DNA of 64,000 bases from JAEUIT01 sp044220875. Its GTDB lineage: Bacteria; Planctomycetota; Phycisphaerae; Phycisphaerales; SM1A02. Each line of letters starts with the position of its first letter. Position 1 is the stretch's first letter. The notes below the pieces were generated by a model. The model was not told the origin of the DNA. It did not search any database and was given only the letters and a program-made list of their open reading frames with translations. Location of the stretch: NCBI GenBank assembly GCA_044220875.1, contig JBGAQH010000002.1, forward strand, positions 558,001-622,000. Reading direction: 5' to 3'. This document shows positions 18,352 through 28,279 of this stretch, piece after piece. A program made the translations under genes and the position numbers.

Positions 18352-20952
18352 ATGAACGGCCTGCGTGGATGGAACTGCGTTCTCGCGTCGATCGCGTCCG
18401 CCTCTTGCGTCGCGGCCGCCGCGGCCGATCTCGTCGTGCCGACCGATGGCATGGTCATCACCGCCGACACGACGTTCGTCCCCGGCACGTACAGCCTGCC
18501 CAACGGCGTCTCGATCGGCGCCTCGGGCGTCGCGCTCGACATGAACGGCGCGGTGCTCGTCGGCGCGGGCGGCGTCACCTATGGCGTGCGTTCGCTCGGG
18601 CACTCGAACGTCTCGGTCGTGAACGGAACGCTGAAGGGCTACTACTACGGCATCCGCGTCGAGGACGGCGCGTCCATCACCGTGAGCGGCTGCACGCTCT
18701 CGAACAACTACGTCGATCCCGCGTCGCTCGGCGGCGGCGCGCCGTTCCTCAACATCAACGCCGGTCCGACGCTGCCGAATCCGACCAACCTCGGCGGCGG
18801 CCTCTATCTGCGAAACGTCAGCGGCGCGACCGTGTCGGGCAACGTGATGCGCAACGGCGAGAACGGCATTGACCTCTATGACGTCAGCGGAAGCGCCATC
18901 AGCGACAACGACGCCTCCCACAACACCGGCTGGGGCATCCATCTCAACGGCTCGACCGGCAACGTCCTCACCGGCAACACCGCCGACCACTGCACGCGCG
19001 CGGGCCTCGGCGACTCGGCGGGCTTCCTGCTCGTCAACGGCTCCTCGCTGAACCAGATCCTCGACAACTCCTTCCGCTTCGGCGGCGACGGCTTCTTCAT
19101 CGGCAACGAGAACGGCTGTCCGAGCAACGACAATCTCGTCCAGGGCAACGACGGCTCGGGCGCGGGAGCGAATGCATTCGAGGCGACCTTCTCCTCGGGC
19201 AACCAGTTCATCGGCAACGCCGCGAACGGGTCGAACTACGGCTTCTGGCTCGGCTACTCGCACTCGGGCACTGTGGTGCGCGGCAACGAGATCCGGGCCA
19301 ACAACACCAACGGCATCGAGATCGAGCACGGCCAGAACAACGTGATCGAGGACAACGTCATCGCCGGCAACGGCGGCAAGGGCATCGTCCTCCGCACCGA
19401 CGGCTCGTCCCCCTTCCCGCCCGCGTCGTTCCCCTGCCTGGCGCTGCCCAACCAGTCGGCGTCGACCGGCTACACGATCCGCGGCAACGTCATCAAGCAG
19501 AACTTCGGGCTGGGCATCGAGCTCGTGAACACGACCAACAGCGTGATCACCAACAACCTGATCGGCGGCAACGCCGGCGGGCACGCGACGAGCAACGGCG
19601 CCGGCAACGTCTGGTCAACCGCGCCGACGCCAGGCACGAACATCGTCGGCGGCGCCACGCTCGGCGGGAACTACTGGGGCAACTACACGGGCGCCGATCT
19701 CGATGCCGACGGCCTCGGCGACACGCTGCTCCCCTACACCAACGGCGGCTCCATCGCGCTGCCCGGCGACACCCATCCGCTCATCGGCTCCCCCGATCTC
19801 GGCGGCTTCGACAATCCGTCGGTGCTCTGCTCGCGCCGCTGGACCGACTTCGGGTTGAACACCCGCGCCGCGGGCGGCACCTTCCAGACCTCGAACGGAA
19901 CGCACTTCGCGACCAACGGCACGGACCTCTACCTGCTCGAGGGCTCGAACAACAACAAGCTCGATCGCTTCCAGCCCGGTCCGGCGAACTACCTCGCCCG
20001 GGCCAACGTGCCCGAGACCGTCGAGGACGGCGGCGACCTGCAGTACGGCGGCGCCCTCTACTACGCCGGGGTCGGCGTCAGCATGAACGCCGCGACGGGC
20101 ACCGGCAAGGGGCCGAAGCTCTACGCCTACAACCCGCTGACGAACGCGTGGAGCGCCAAGGCGAGCTGCGTGATCGGAGGCAAGGCGCTTGCCCACGAGG
20201 CCATCGCCTACGACCCCGTCGCCCAGCGTCTCTACGTGACGGTGACCGCGGTGCAGACCGGCGGCGACACGCTCTCGCTGCGGAAGCTCGCCATCTATGA
20301 CATCGCCACGAACGTCTGGACGGGCCTCACCTCCGCGGCCGATCTCGCGTGGTCAGCGGGCAGCGAGGCCGAGTACCTCGACGGGAAGGTGTACGTCTGG
20401 CGGGGCGGCTTCGGCGGCGGCGCCGTGAACGGCAGCGATTCCTACCTGCACGTCTACGACATCGCCTCCGATACCTGGAGCGCCACGCCGTCGCTCCAGT
20501 CCTCCGGCGTCCTGCCCGGCTTCCGCAGCGGCGCGATGGACGTCTGGGGGGTTGCCATCAGCGCCGACGCCGCCCATCACCGGCTCTACGTCCTCGGCGG
20601 CGAGGCCAACCGGCAGCTCTACGCCTTCGACGTCGCGACCCAGTCATGGCGCGTCGCGCCGCTCGCTCCCTACGACGGCGGATGGGGCGACGGCATGGAG
20701 TACGTCGCCGAATCGGGCCGCGTGTATCAGATCGACGGCCGCAACAGCGGAAGCACGCCGCAGGGAACCGCCGCACTCATTCCGGGGAACGCGGACCTCA
20801 CCGGCGACGGCCACGTGAACGCCGCCGACATCGCGGTGCTCCTGGGAGCGTGGGGTTCGTGCGGCGACCCCTGCTGCCCCGCCGACATCGACGAGAGCGG
20901 CGCGGTCGACGCCGCGGACCTGAGCGTGATCCTGGGGGCCTGGACCTCGTAA
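18352..20952 (+). CDS. Large secreted right-handed beta-helix protein with kelch-like segment and GC-type dockerin
   Basis: The start is fixed by GAGAGGAG at 18338-18345, a few bases before the ATG at 18352, and gives 866 residues. A signal peptide (NCVLASIASASCVAAAAA) is followed by a long parallel beta-helix (about residues 50-480). Its short turns read ITVSGCTLSNN, ATVSGNVMRNGENGIDLYD and NVIEDNVIAGNGGKGIVL, typical of NosD/CASH-type carbohydrate-binding or polysaccharide-active proteins. From about residue 500 to 800 the repeats look kelch-like (RLYVTVTAVQTGG, RLYVLGGEANRQLYAFD). The last 55 residues carry two dockerin-like calcium loops (DLTGDGHVNAADIAVLLGAW). It is extracellular or surface-bound. 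No catalytic residues could be assigned. Confidence 0.85.
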   Translation: MNGLRGWNCVLASIASASCVAAAAADLVVPTDGMVITADTTFVPGTYSLPNGVSIGASGVALDMNGAVLVGAGGVTYGVRSLGHSNVSVVNGTLKGYYYGIRVEDGASITVSGCTLSNNYVDPASLGGGAPFLNINAGPTLPNPTNLGGGLYLRNVSGATVSGNVMRNGENGIDLYDVSGSAISDNDASHNTGWGIHLNGSTGNVLTGNTADHCTRAGLGDSAGFLLVNGSSLNQILDNSFRFGGDGFFIGNENGCPSNDNLVQGNDGSGAGANAFEATFSSGNQFIGNAANGSNYGFWLGYSHSGTVVRGNEIRANNTNGIEIEHGQNNVIEDNVIAGNGGKGIVLRTDGSSPFPPASFPCLALPNQSASTGYTIRGNVIKQNFGLGIELVNTTNSVITNNLIGGNAGGHATSNGAGNVWSTAPTPGTNIVGGATLGGNYWGNYTGADLDADGLGDTLLPYTNGGSIALPGDTHPLIGSPDLGGFDNPSVLCSRRWTDFGLNTRAAGGTFQTSNGTHFATNGTDLYLLEGSNNNKLDRFQPGPANYLARANVPETVEDGGDLQYGGALYYAGVGVSMNAATGTGKGPKLYAYNPLTNAWSAKASCVIGGKALAHEAIAYDPVAQRLYVTVTAVQTGGDTLSLRKLAIYDIATNVWTGLTSAADLAWSAGSEAEYLDGKVYVWRGGFGGGAVNGSDSYLHVYDIASDTWSATPSLQSSGVLPGFRSGAMDVWGVAISADAAHHRLYVLGGEANRQLYAFDVATQSWRVAPLAPYDGGWGDGMEYVAESGRVYQIDGRNSGSTPQGTAALIPGNADLTGDGHVNAADIAVLLGAWGSCGDPCCPADIDESGAVDAADLSVILGAWTS

Positions 20953-21114
20953 GGCGAACGGGTTCGGAAGCCGCGCGTGGCGAGGGACGCCACCGCCTGT
21001 CCGCTCGGTGGAATGTGCGCCCGGAGCGCGCCGCGGACTGTTCACGCGAGTGACTGCGTCCGTCCCGCCGCGCGCCGCCGTTCGCGGCGGCACCCCGGGG
21101 GATGACGCGGAGTC

Positions 21115-21702
21115 TCAGACTTCCTCGTCCTCTTCTTCTTCCTCTTCCTCGTCCTCGTCTTCGTCCTCATCGCCGAGGTCGTCGTCGTCCTCGAGGAGGT
21201 CCTCGTCGTCGTCCTCGAACTCCTCCTCCTCGTCGTCCTCGAACTCCTCCTCGTCGTCCTCTTCCTCTTCTTCTTCCTCTTCCTCGTCGTCCTCTTCCTC
21301 GTCCTCGTCCTCGTCGTCTTCCTCGTCCTCGTCCTCGTCCTCCTCCTCGTCCTCGTCGTCGTCCTCGTCCTCATCCTCGTCGTCGTCATCGAGGTCGTCG
21401 TCGTCGTCGCCGTAGAGGAAGTCGTCATCCTCGTCCTCGTCGGCATCGAGCACGGCAATCGCCGGCGCCACGCCGATCAGGTCGGTCGGGGTCGACCAGG
21501 CCATCTCGCTCGCGGAGGAGGCACGAGCGCCGTCGAACGTCGGTTGGCGCATCCACGTCCGCGAGAGCGCGGCGTCGCGCCGATCGTCGGAAAGCAGCGT
21601 GGAAACAACGTCGGAACGGAGCGCGACGAGGTCATTCGCGGCGCGGCGGATCGAGCGAGTCGTGGCGGGCTTCGTGTGAAGCGAGCGAGTCATGGTGGTC
21701 AT
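21115..21702 (-). CDS. Hypothetical protein with an extremely acidic Asp/Glu C-terminal tail
   Basis: From the ATG at 21702 (or 21693, nine bases on) the protein has 195 residues. The N-terminal half is ordinary: MTTMTRSLHTKPATTRSIRR, then a helical stretch AANDLVALRSDVVSTLLSD. From about residue 89 to the end it is almost entirely Asp and Glu, broken only by a few hydrophobics (FLYG, F, L). The DNA is therefore a GAN/GAG triplet-rich tract from about 21118 to 21440. The family is not recognised. Such tails bind cations or basic proteins in other systems, but nothing here shows that. Because the tract is long and open in other frames, assembly errors inside it are possible. Confidence 0.6.
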   Translation of the reverse strand: MTTMTRSLHTKPATTRSIRRAANDLVALRSDVVSTLLSDDRRDAALSRTWMRQPTFDGARASSASEMAWSTPTDLIGVAPAIAVLDADEDEDDDFLYGDDDDDLDDDDEDEDEDDDEDEEEDEDEDEEDDEDEDEEEDDEEEEEEEEEDDEEEFEDDEEEEFEDDDEDLLEDDDDLGDEDEDEDEEEEEEEDEEV

Positions 21703-21974
21703 CTCAGAACAGCTGTGGCGGAGAACGAGGGGCACTTTATCGCTGGGGTCGGCCGATTGTGCAAGGGCTCGGTTGGGGGAGCCGCGGAGGAGTCGATGCG
21801 GGAACTTCCGCATGGGCAACGCGGGAGGCAGCATGACTGGCTGCATCGGCGGATTCACTCTGATCGCGCCACTGGGATTCTTGCCTGATCCGCCCAGCGG
21901 AGGGGCGGTTTCGGCCGGTGCGTTTGCCCATATCGGGCAACCACGCAACGGACTCCATCCGGCACGCGAATTCG

Positions 21975-24900
21975 TCACGAGGGCGGCAGCGGCACCGCCA
22001 TCGACCCCCCGTTGGTGCTGACAATCACGAAGCCATCCACCACGGACCATCGTTCGGCACGCTGGCCAACGGTGCGCACGCGAATGCCGGGGCCGAGAAG
22101 CCTGCACCCCTCGGAAGCGGAGAGCCTATAGAGCACGTAGCTGTACTCGAAGCGCAGCCCGCTCCCGTCCGCCATGAGGATCTGGCGAGGGACGCCGTTG
22201 GACACGACCAGAATCGTGTCGTTGGCCGGCAGCGCCGCGCCGAAGTCGCGTTCCTCGTCCGCCACCGCATCCTCGCCGACGGTCGCGCCGTGGAGGTCGA
22301 AGGCGACGACGCGATCTCTGTACTGAAGAAGCGCAAGATCGCCGAAGCGACCTCCGGAACGAAGCTCGGGGCGGCGATTGTCCAGGCGCGGCGGCGGACG
22401 GAAGCGGTCCTCGAGCAGCGTCGCCTTCGTCAGGTCGATCGGCACCACCGCTTCCGAGATTTCCGAGGCGATCGCGAGCAGCAGCGTGTCGCCGATTCGC
22501 CACGCGCCGGCGGAGTCGTGCGACTCGATCGCATCGAGCTGCCAGCGCAGCGGCGCCGCGGGCGCCGGCGGGGTCGCACCCGACTGCCGCTTCGGCGGCG
22601 CGATCGGCCCGCCGCCCTCGTAGGTCAGCACGCCGGCGTGGGTGCCGACCACGGCCTCGCCGGTCTCGAAGAGTCGAAGCCACACGACGTCATGGCCGGC
22701 TCCAAGGTCGGTGCTGGTGAGCGTCTCGCCCGTTGCCGGATCGAGCACCAGCATGATCGGCCGGCCGTTCGCGTCGTCGCTTGAGGCGGCCGCCCCATTT
22801 CCGATCGCCCCCGCCGTGCCGGGATTGCGCCCCGCGATCGCAATGCCCCAATCGGTCCAGCCGACCTCATAGACCTGGTCGATCGCCCGCGCGATTCGCC
22901 ACGCCGGCTTCGAGAGGTTGTCGAGCGAGAAGGCAATGAGATCGCCATTGCGCCGAACGAGGACGAGCATCTTCGAGGTCACGACCGGAATGATCTGACT
23001 CGGGAGGAAGGGCGACTCGTTGGGCATCTGCTGATTCACCGGCCGCCCGCCCTCGAGCAGCGCCTCGGCGCTGAAGAGCTCTCCCATCGCCGGCGTCGCG
23101 GCGATGGGCGAGCCGTCGCGAAGGCTGAGCCAGCTCGCCGACGCCTCGCGGTCGCTTGGCGCCTGCCACAGGAGAATCGCGTCGGCGGGCGTCGACTTCG
23201 ATGTCGGCGGCGCGATGTCGAGAACGATCGGGTCGCGGTCGCTGATCGGCGCCTTCCAGATCGGGGCGAAGTCCGGCGCCCTGGTCAGGAGAAGCGTGTT
23301 GCCGTCGGCGAAGAGAACGTTGCCGGCGGCCCCAAGTCCCGAGAGCCCGCCCCAGACGCTCTGCACCAGGCGACCGGGAAGTTCGCGGACCGGTCCCGGC
23401 TCGCCGCCGAGGGACGCAGGCTTGGGAACCTCCGCGCTCCGGAGCGCGTCCAGCGTCGCCTCCGCGCCGTTCACCCGCACCGGCATGTCGCCGACCTCCG
23501 CGAACATCGTGTCGGCGAGGACTCGCGCCGACTGCGTCCACCCCGCGGCGAGGGCCAGCTCGATCGACGCGCCGACGACCGCGGCAAGCTGCGTCCTGTG
23601 ACTCTCGTCGCGCGGCACGTTTCGCAGGACGCGCTGCAGCGTGAGCCACCCGTCGCGCCACTGCTTCGCGCGCGTGAAGCCGCCGGACGCGGCGACCGCG
23701 GCCTCGATCGCCGATGGCGTGAGCGGCGCGGAGAGCGCGATCCGCGCCAGCGCCGCGGCGTCCTGGAGGTCGGCGGCGGCAAGCTGCTGCGCCGCTCGTG
23801 CCGCCCGGGCCTGAACGGCCTCGACCGCGCGGTGCTCCCATCGCTCGAGCCTCGCGATCGCCTCGGTGGCGGCCATGACGCGCGTCTCGTCGTCGCGGAC
23901 GAAGGGTTCGCCGGCGAGCATGGGCTCCGCGAGCACGCGATCCGCCGCGGCGACCGCATCGGTCCAGCGTCCCTGTGCGGCGAGCCAGTCCGCCCACGAG
24001 AGCAGGTGCCGGACCAGCTGCGACGGCGTGCGGGCGCTCTCGGCCAGGAGCGAGTGCACCGGCTCGACCGCCGGCGTGCGCCCGTCGTCGAGCTCGGCGA
24101 CGCGAAGCAGCCTGGCGACGAGCTCGTCGCGGGCCCGATCGTTCGCCGCGCTCGGCGTGGCCTCGTCGATCGCCCGCTTCGCGCTGCGCGCCGCCTCAAG
24201 GCAGAGGTCGAGTCGCTTCGAGCGAAGCCCAAGATCGAGCAGCGCCAGGCCGCCCTCGGGATCGCCGGGCTCGCGGGCAATGCGCTCGCGCATCAGCCGC
24301 TCGGCACTTGCCGCCGGCATGAGGGCGGTGACCCGCGCGTTCTGGCCCAGCAGCAGTTGCGGGCCGACGAGCACCGGATTCGCCGGTCCCTCGATCTCGA
24401 TCCGCTCCTGGACGCGCCCGGTCTCGCGCGACACAAGGAGCACGTCCTCGATCCCCGGAACGACGAGGCTCGACCGTGCGATCTGCACGCGGCCGCGAAT
24501 GCCCGTCCGGCTCGCGAGCCCGCCGCGACTCTTGAATGCCTCGGCGTTCACCTCGGACATCGACCAGAGCGGCAGCGTCGGACGGTCGGGATCGAAGGCG
24601 ATCACGTCGCCGCCGACGGCGAAGATCCGCGGCGGCGTCATGTCAAAGCCCTCGTCGGCGAGGAGATAGCGCGGCGTGCCCCACGCGGAGCTGACCCCGG
24701 TGGGCATCATGTTCTCGACGTGGCCGGTCTCGCGATTGAGCTGGACGACGCTCTCGAGATTCGGGGCGACCGCGAAGAGCCAGTCGCCGACGAGCACCGG
24801 CCCGCCCATTTCCCACGGCTCGGTCGGATAGCGGCCTGTGCGCACCGGCACGAGAAACCGCTCGAGCCACTGGATGTGGCCGTCCGCGGCGTCGATGCGA

Positions 24901-26369
24901 GCGATCGCCCCGGCCGAGGTCGCGACGTAGACGCTGCCGTCGGCGACGACCGGCATCGATGCCGGACGCAGCCCCTGCATGTTCACGCCGCCGGCGCCGG
25001 CGAGGTAGGTTGCGAAGCGCATCACCCCGGTGTCGGCGGAGAAGGCGAGGAGATAGTCGACGGTCTCGAGGCGGCTCGTCACCTTGCGGGCGATGCAGTA
25101 GACGCTCCCGTCGGCGATGACCGGCATGCCGATCGGGAAGAGGTCCTCGAACTCGGTGCCGGGAAGCGTCGCCAGCGGCGTCTCCCAGCGCGTCGCGCCG
25201 TCCTTGAGGTCCAGGCAGAGCACCCGCGCGACGGTGCCGCGCTCGTTGACGAAGCCGTACCCCGGATAGGTCACCGCAAAGCCGTCGCCGACCGCGACCG
25301 ATGCGAGGTCGCTGACCGTGTTGATGTCGCCGTCGATGCGGCCGACGTCGATGTCCCGTCGCCAGACGGTTCGGTGGCTGAGGCGATCGAGGGCCCGAAT
25401 GGATCCGCCGTCGGAGATGAGGACGAGGTCCCCCAGAGCGGTCGGGGCGACGACGAGGTAGGCGCCGTCGAAGCGGCCTCGATCGAGGCGGTTGGGCATC
25501 GGCACGCGCCCCGCCGGATCGGGGAGCATGAAGATCCGCGTGAATGGAGAGGCGTCGAGCGGTTCGCTCCACACCGGCTGCCAGCCGTGCTCGTCGGACT
25601 CCGGCAGGATGCCGGCGGAGAGCGGCGACACCGGCTCCGGCACCGCGCGGGCCCGGATGCCCTTGAAGCGCGTGATGGTGCCGAGCTCGGGCGAATCGTC
25701 AACGAATCCGAGGGCACGCAGCCGCGCCTCGGCCTGCTCGATCTCGCCCTCCTTGCCGGCCAGGGCCGCGCTGGCCCCGCGAAGGAACCAATAGGTCGCG
25801 CCCTCCTCGGTCGCGAGGTCGGGATGTCCCTCCAGCCGGCGGAGCCGCATGAGGGCGTGGGCGAATCGCGCCGCGTGCAGCTCGCGCTCCGCGATCCGCA
25901 GGTTGGCGGTGAGGCCGGCCCGGGTCATCGCCCGCGTCGCGGCCACTCGTTCGGGCGAGTCGAAGCGCACCATGCGCTCCGCCTCGGGTCCCTCGATCTG
26001 GCGATATCGCTCAAGCACCGACGGGTGGGAGCGAAGGAACCGCTCCACCCGCTCGGCCACGCCCTCGAAGCGGTCGGCGTTCGCCGGGTCGGCGGGGATG
26101 ACGCGATCCGCATATCCGTCGAGGAGCTTCTGGCAGAGGCGGGCCGACTCGCCGGGATTCTCGCGCGACTGGTCCTCGGCCTGCTGCAACAGCTGCCATG
26201 CCAGCGGCGAGTCGAGGACCGTGACCGGCGCCGTGTCCTGCGCCGCGAGCGGCGCGGATGCCGCCAAGAGCAGCGCCCCGAGGGCGCCGTGGAGCGCCCG
26301 CGCGGCACCGCCGCCCGGGCCGCAGCCGAGGGAACGCGCGAACGACCGCGACGGTGGACGGCGACGCAT
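21975..26369 (-). CDS. Very large secreted PQQ-type beta-propeller repeat protein
   Basis: The frame is open to 26906, but the signal peptide begins at the ATG at 26369: MRRRPPSRSFARSLG followed by a hydrophobic stretch ending PLAAQ. This gives 1464 residues. The N-terminal 200 residues are helical and TPR-like. Residues about 250-640 and 1100-1450 contain repeated PQQ/BamB-like beta-propeller blades, for example LVLISDGGSIRALDRLSHRT, VADGSVYVATSAGAIARIDA and VPVVTSKMLVLVRRNGDLIA. The middle is an alpha-helical region rich in Ala and Arg. Planctomycetes encode several such proteins and their function is not established. TACAGT lies 7 nt before the start, and the same short region serves the divergent lipoprotein gene. 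Confidence 0.85.
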   Translation of the reverse strand: MRRRPPSRSFARSLGCGPGGGAARALHGALGALLLAASAPLAAQDTAPVTVLDSPLAWQLLQQAEDQSRENPGESARLCQKLLDGYADRVIPADPANADRFEGVAERVERFLRSHPSVLERYRQIEGPEAERMVRFDSPERVAATRAMTRAGLTANLRIAERELHAARFAHALMRLRRLEGHPDLATEEGATYWFLRGASAALAGKEGEIEQAEARLRALGFVDDSPELGTITRFKGIRARAVPEPVSPLSAGILPESDEHGWQPVWSEPLDASPFTRIFMLPDPAGRVPMPNRLDRGRFDGAYLVVAPTALGDLVLISDGGSIRALDRLSHRTVWRRDIDVGRIDGDINTVSDLASVAVGDGFAVTYPGYGFVNERGTVARVLCLDLKDGATRWETPLATLPGTEFEDLFPIGMPVIADGSVYCIARKVTSRLETVDYLLAFSADTGVMRFATYLAGAGGVNMQGLRPASMPVVADGSVYVATSAGAIARIDAADGHIQWLERFLVPVRTGRYPTEPWEMGGPVLVGDWLFAVAPNLESVVQLNRETGHVENMMPTGVSSAWGTPRYLLADEGFDMTPPRIFAVGGDVIAFDPDRPTLPLWSMSEVNAEAFKSRGGLASRTGIRGRVQIARSSLVVPGIEDVLLVSRETGRVQERIEIEGPANPVLVGPQLLLGQNARVTALMPAASAERLMRERIAREPGDPEGGLALLDLGLRSKRLDLCLEAARSAKRAIDEATPSAANDRARDELVARLLRVAELDDGRTPAVEPVHSLLAESARTPSQLVRHLLSWADWLAAQGRWTDAVAAADRVLAEPMLAGEPFVRDDETRVMAATEAIARLERWEHRAVEAVQARAARAAQQLAAADLQDAAALARIALSAPLTPSAIEAAVAASGGFTRAKQWRDGWLTLQRVLRNVPRDESHRTQLAAVVGASIELALAAGWTQSARVLADTMFAEVGDMPVRVNGAEATLDALRSAEVPKPASLGGEPGPVRELPGRLVQSVWGGLSGLGAAGNVLFADGNTLLLTRAPDFAPIWKAPISDRDPIVLDIAPPTSKSTPADAILLWQAPSDREASASWLSLRDGSPIAATPAMGELFSAEALLEGGRPVNQQMPNESPFLPSQIIPVVTSKMLVLVRRNGDLIAFSLDNLSKPAWRIARAIDQVYEVGWTDWGIAIAGRNPGTAGAIGNGAAASSDDANGRPIMLVLDPATGETLTSTDLGAGHDVVWLRLFETGEAVVGTHAGVLTYEGGGPIAPPKRQSGATPPAPAAPLRWQLDAIESHDSAGAWRIGDTLLLAIASEISEAVVPIDLTKATLLEDRFRPPPRLDNRRPELRSGGRFGDLALLQYRDRVVAFDLHGATVGEDAVADEERDFGAALPANDTILVVSNGVPRQILMADGSGLRFEYSYVLYRLSASEGCRLLGPGIRVRTVGQRAERWSVVDGFVIVSTNGGSMAVPLPPS

Positions 26370-26376
26370 GCCTCGC

Positions 26377-26382
26377 ACTGTA
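26377..26382 (-). promoter_or_regulatory. TACAGT -10-like box 7 nt before the beta-propeller gene
   Basis: On the minus strand TACAGT is followed by seven bases and the ATG at 26369. No ribosome binding site intervenes. Confidence 0.5.
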
Positions 26383-26486
26383 CCCTCGGCATCGAACCGG
26401 GCTCCGACTCGCGCCCCGCCGCCCCATCCCGCCGCCCCATCCCACGGCCCCAGCATGGAGCGACGGGATGGCATGCGACGGAGTGC

Positions 26487-26492
26487 TACAGT
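26487..26492 (+). promoter_or_regulatory. TACAGT -10-like box 6 nt before the lipoprotein gene
   Basis: TACAGT lies six nt upstream of the ATG at 26499. An identical hexamer serves the divergent gene at 26377-26382, so the 129 nt between the genes may hold back-to-back leaderless promoters. Confidence 0.5.
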
Positions 26493-26498
26493 GCCCGC

Positions 26499-26960
26499 AT
26501 GTCCCGCTCTCGCATGCGTGCTCCCCTCGCGTTCGGCCTGCTGACGGCGACGAGCCTCTGCGCCCTCGTCGGCTGCGCGTCTCCCACCATCGCCGTGACC
26601 GGCGTCACGGTGCAGGAGACCTCCCCCGACGCCGTCCGCCTCGCGGTGAGCCTCGACCTGAGCAACCCCGCCGACGGGTCGATGCGTCTCCTCCAGTGGA
26701 ACTACACCTTCGCGAACGCCGGCGGCAGCTACAGCGGAACGTGGGAGGCGCTCACCACGCTGCCCCCGAATTCGACCGTCACGAGGACGATTCCGGTGGT
26801 GCTGCCGGCCTCCGCGGGCACCGAGGGCTGGAACATCAGCGGCTCGCTCTCCTACCGCTCGCCGAGCCGCGTGGCCGAGATCTTCTATGACCTGGGCCTT
26901 TGGCACCCGCGATCGGGCTTCGGCGGCAGCGCCGCGACCATGCCCGCCGCCGCGCGATAA
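26499..26960 (+). CDS. LEA2/WHy-like lipoprotein
   Basis: The 153-residue protein starts at the ATG at 26499. Its signal peptide ends in the lipobox LVGC (LCALVGCAS). The body, IAVTGVTVQETSPDAVRLAV then LDLSNPADGSMRLLQWNYTF, has the 'xSNPN/Dxxxxxx' pattern of LEA14/WHy beta-sandwich proteins. These occur in bacterial lipoproteins of unknown role. A second in-frame ATG at 26514 is possible, but the spacing to the upstream TACAGT favours the first. It is most likely anchored on the periplasmic side of a membrane. Confidence 0.7.
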   Translation: MSRSRMRAPLAFGLLTATSLCALVGCASPTIAVTGVTVQETSPDAVRLAVSLDLSNPADGSMRLLQWNYTFANAGGSYSGTWEALTTLPPNSTVTRTIPVVLPASAGTEGWNISGSLSYRSPSRVAEIFYDLGLWHPRSGFGGSAATMPAAAR

Positions 26961-27163
26961 CCCGCGAAGCGCCGCGACCGCGCCGCGCCGCCCCAGACCG
27001 CACAGACCGAACCACCCGTGCGATCCCCTCCGGATCCCCGGCGTTCCCTGATCAAACAGCGTTCCCGGAACGCCGATGACCCGAGGACGCGCGTCGCGAT
27101 CGGCGCCGCGCCGTCCTGTTCACGTCTCCCTTGCCCGGCCTCGCGCCGAACGGGTCATCGCGC

Positions 27164-28219
27164 ATGCAGCTCAACGACATTCTCCGCAAGGCTCACGAGC
27201 ACGACGCGTCGGACATCCACCTCATCGCCGGCCATGTCCCGATGATGCGCGTGCACACCGTCATCACGCCGATGGAGTTTCCGGTCATCACGCCGGAGAC
27301 GATCCAGGGCTGGCTGCAGTCGATGTCGAACCCGCAGCAGAAGGAGACGTTCGAGCGCAGCGCCGACCTCGACTTCTCCTACGAGATCTCGGGCTTCAAG
27401 CGCTACCGCGTCAACGCCCACAAGCAGCGCGGCGTCATCGGCATGGCCCTCCGCGCCATCCGCACCAAGGTGCCGCCGCTCGCCTCGCTGAACCTGCCGG
27501 AGATCATCTCGCGGCTCACCTACCTGCCGCGCGGCCTGGTGCTCGTCACCGGCGACACCGGCTCGGGCAAGTCGACCACGCTCGCCGCGATGATCCAGTC
27601 GATGAACGAGCGGTACCGCAAGCACATCATCACGCTTGAGGACCCGGTCGAATACACCTTCCAGTCGAACAAGTGCCTGCTCGAGCAGCGCGAGCTCGGC
27701 GCCGACATGCCGACCTTCTCGAGCGGCCTCAAGCACGCCCTTCGCCAGGACCCGGACATCATCCTGGTCGGCGAAATGCGAGACCTCGAGACGACCGCCC
27801 TCGCCATCAGCGCCGCCGAGACCGGCCACCTGGTGCTCTCGACCCTCCACACCGTCAACGCGTCGCAGACGGTCGAGCGCATCATCGACATGTACCCGCA
27901 CGGGCAGCAGAACCAGATCCGCTCGATGCTCGCCAACACGCTGCAGGCGGTCATCTCCCAGACCCTCTTCCGCCGCATCGACCAGCCGGGCATGGTGCCG
28001 GCCATCGAGGTCATGCTCTGCACGCCCGCCGTGCGCAACATCATCCGCGAGGCCCGCACCTTCGAGATCCCGAACGTCATCGAGACCAGCCGCCAGCTCG
28101 GCATGATCAGCCTCGACAACGCCATCGCGGAGCTCTACTTCAACGGCATGATCAGCCGCGAGGACGCGATCGCCCAGGCGGCGTATCCGGACAAGCTCGA
28201 CCGGCAGCTCGCCGCCTAA
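27164..28219 (+). CDS. pilT: PilT, type IV pilus retraction ATPase
   Basis: The 351-residue protein is a typical PilT. The N-terminal PAS-like region begins MQLNDILRKAHEHDASDIHL. The Walker A box is GDTGSGKSTTLAAMI, HIITLEDPVEY is the Asp box, and DIILVGEMRDLETTALAISA contains Walker B followed by the His box (TGHLVLSTLHT). PilT depolymerises pili to drive twitching motility. The frame is open from 27131, but homology begins at 27164. No ribosome binding site is evident. It heads a cluster with pilC and prepilin-like genes. The extension ATPase PilB is not in the window. Confidence 0.95.
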   Translation: MQLNDILRKAHEHDASDIHLIAGHVPMMRVHTVITPMEFPVITPETIQGWLQSMSNPQQKETFERSADLDFSYEISGFKRYRVNAHKQRGVIGMALRAIRTKVPPLASLNLPEIISRLTYLPRGLVLVTGDTGSGKSTTLAAMIQSMNERYRKHIITLEDPVEYTFQSNKCLLEQRELGADMPTFSSGLKHALRQDPDIILVGEMRDLETTALAISAAETGHLVLSTLHTVNASQTVERIIDMYPHGQQNQIRSMLANTLQAVISQTLFRRIDQPGMVPAIEVMLCTPAVRNIIREARTFEIPNVIETSRQLGMISLDNAIAELYFNGMISREDAIAQAAYPDKLDRQLAA

Positions 28220-28279
28220 CGACACGTTCATCACGCCAGGCACCCACTCCCCGACACGACGCCACGAGTTCCCACGACC

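Noticed and set aside
21118..21440. Plus-strand serine-rich open frames in the acidic tract
   Set aside because: They are the reverse complement of the Asp/Glu tract (poly-Ser/Arg/Pro translations) and have no start signals.
26370..26906. N-terminal extension of the beta-propeller gene
   Set aside because: The extension has no homology, overlaps the divergent lipoprotein gene and would bury the signal peptide.
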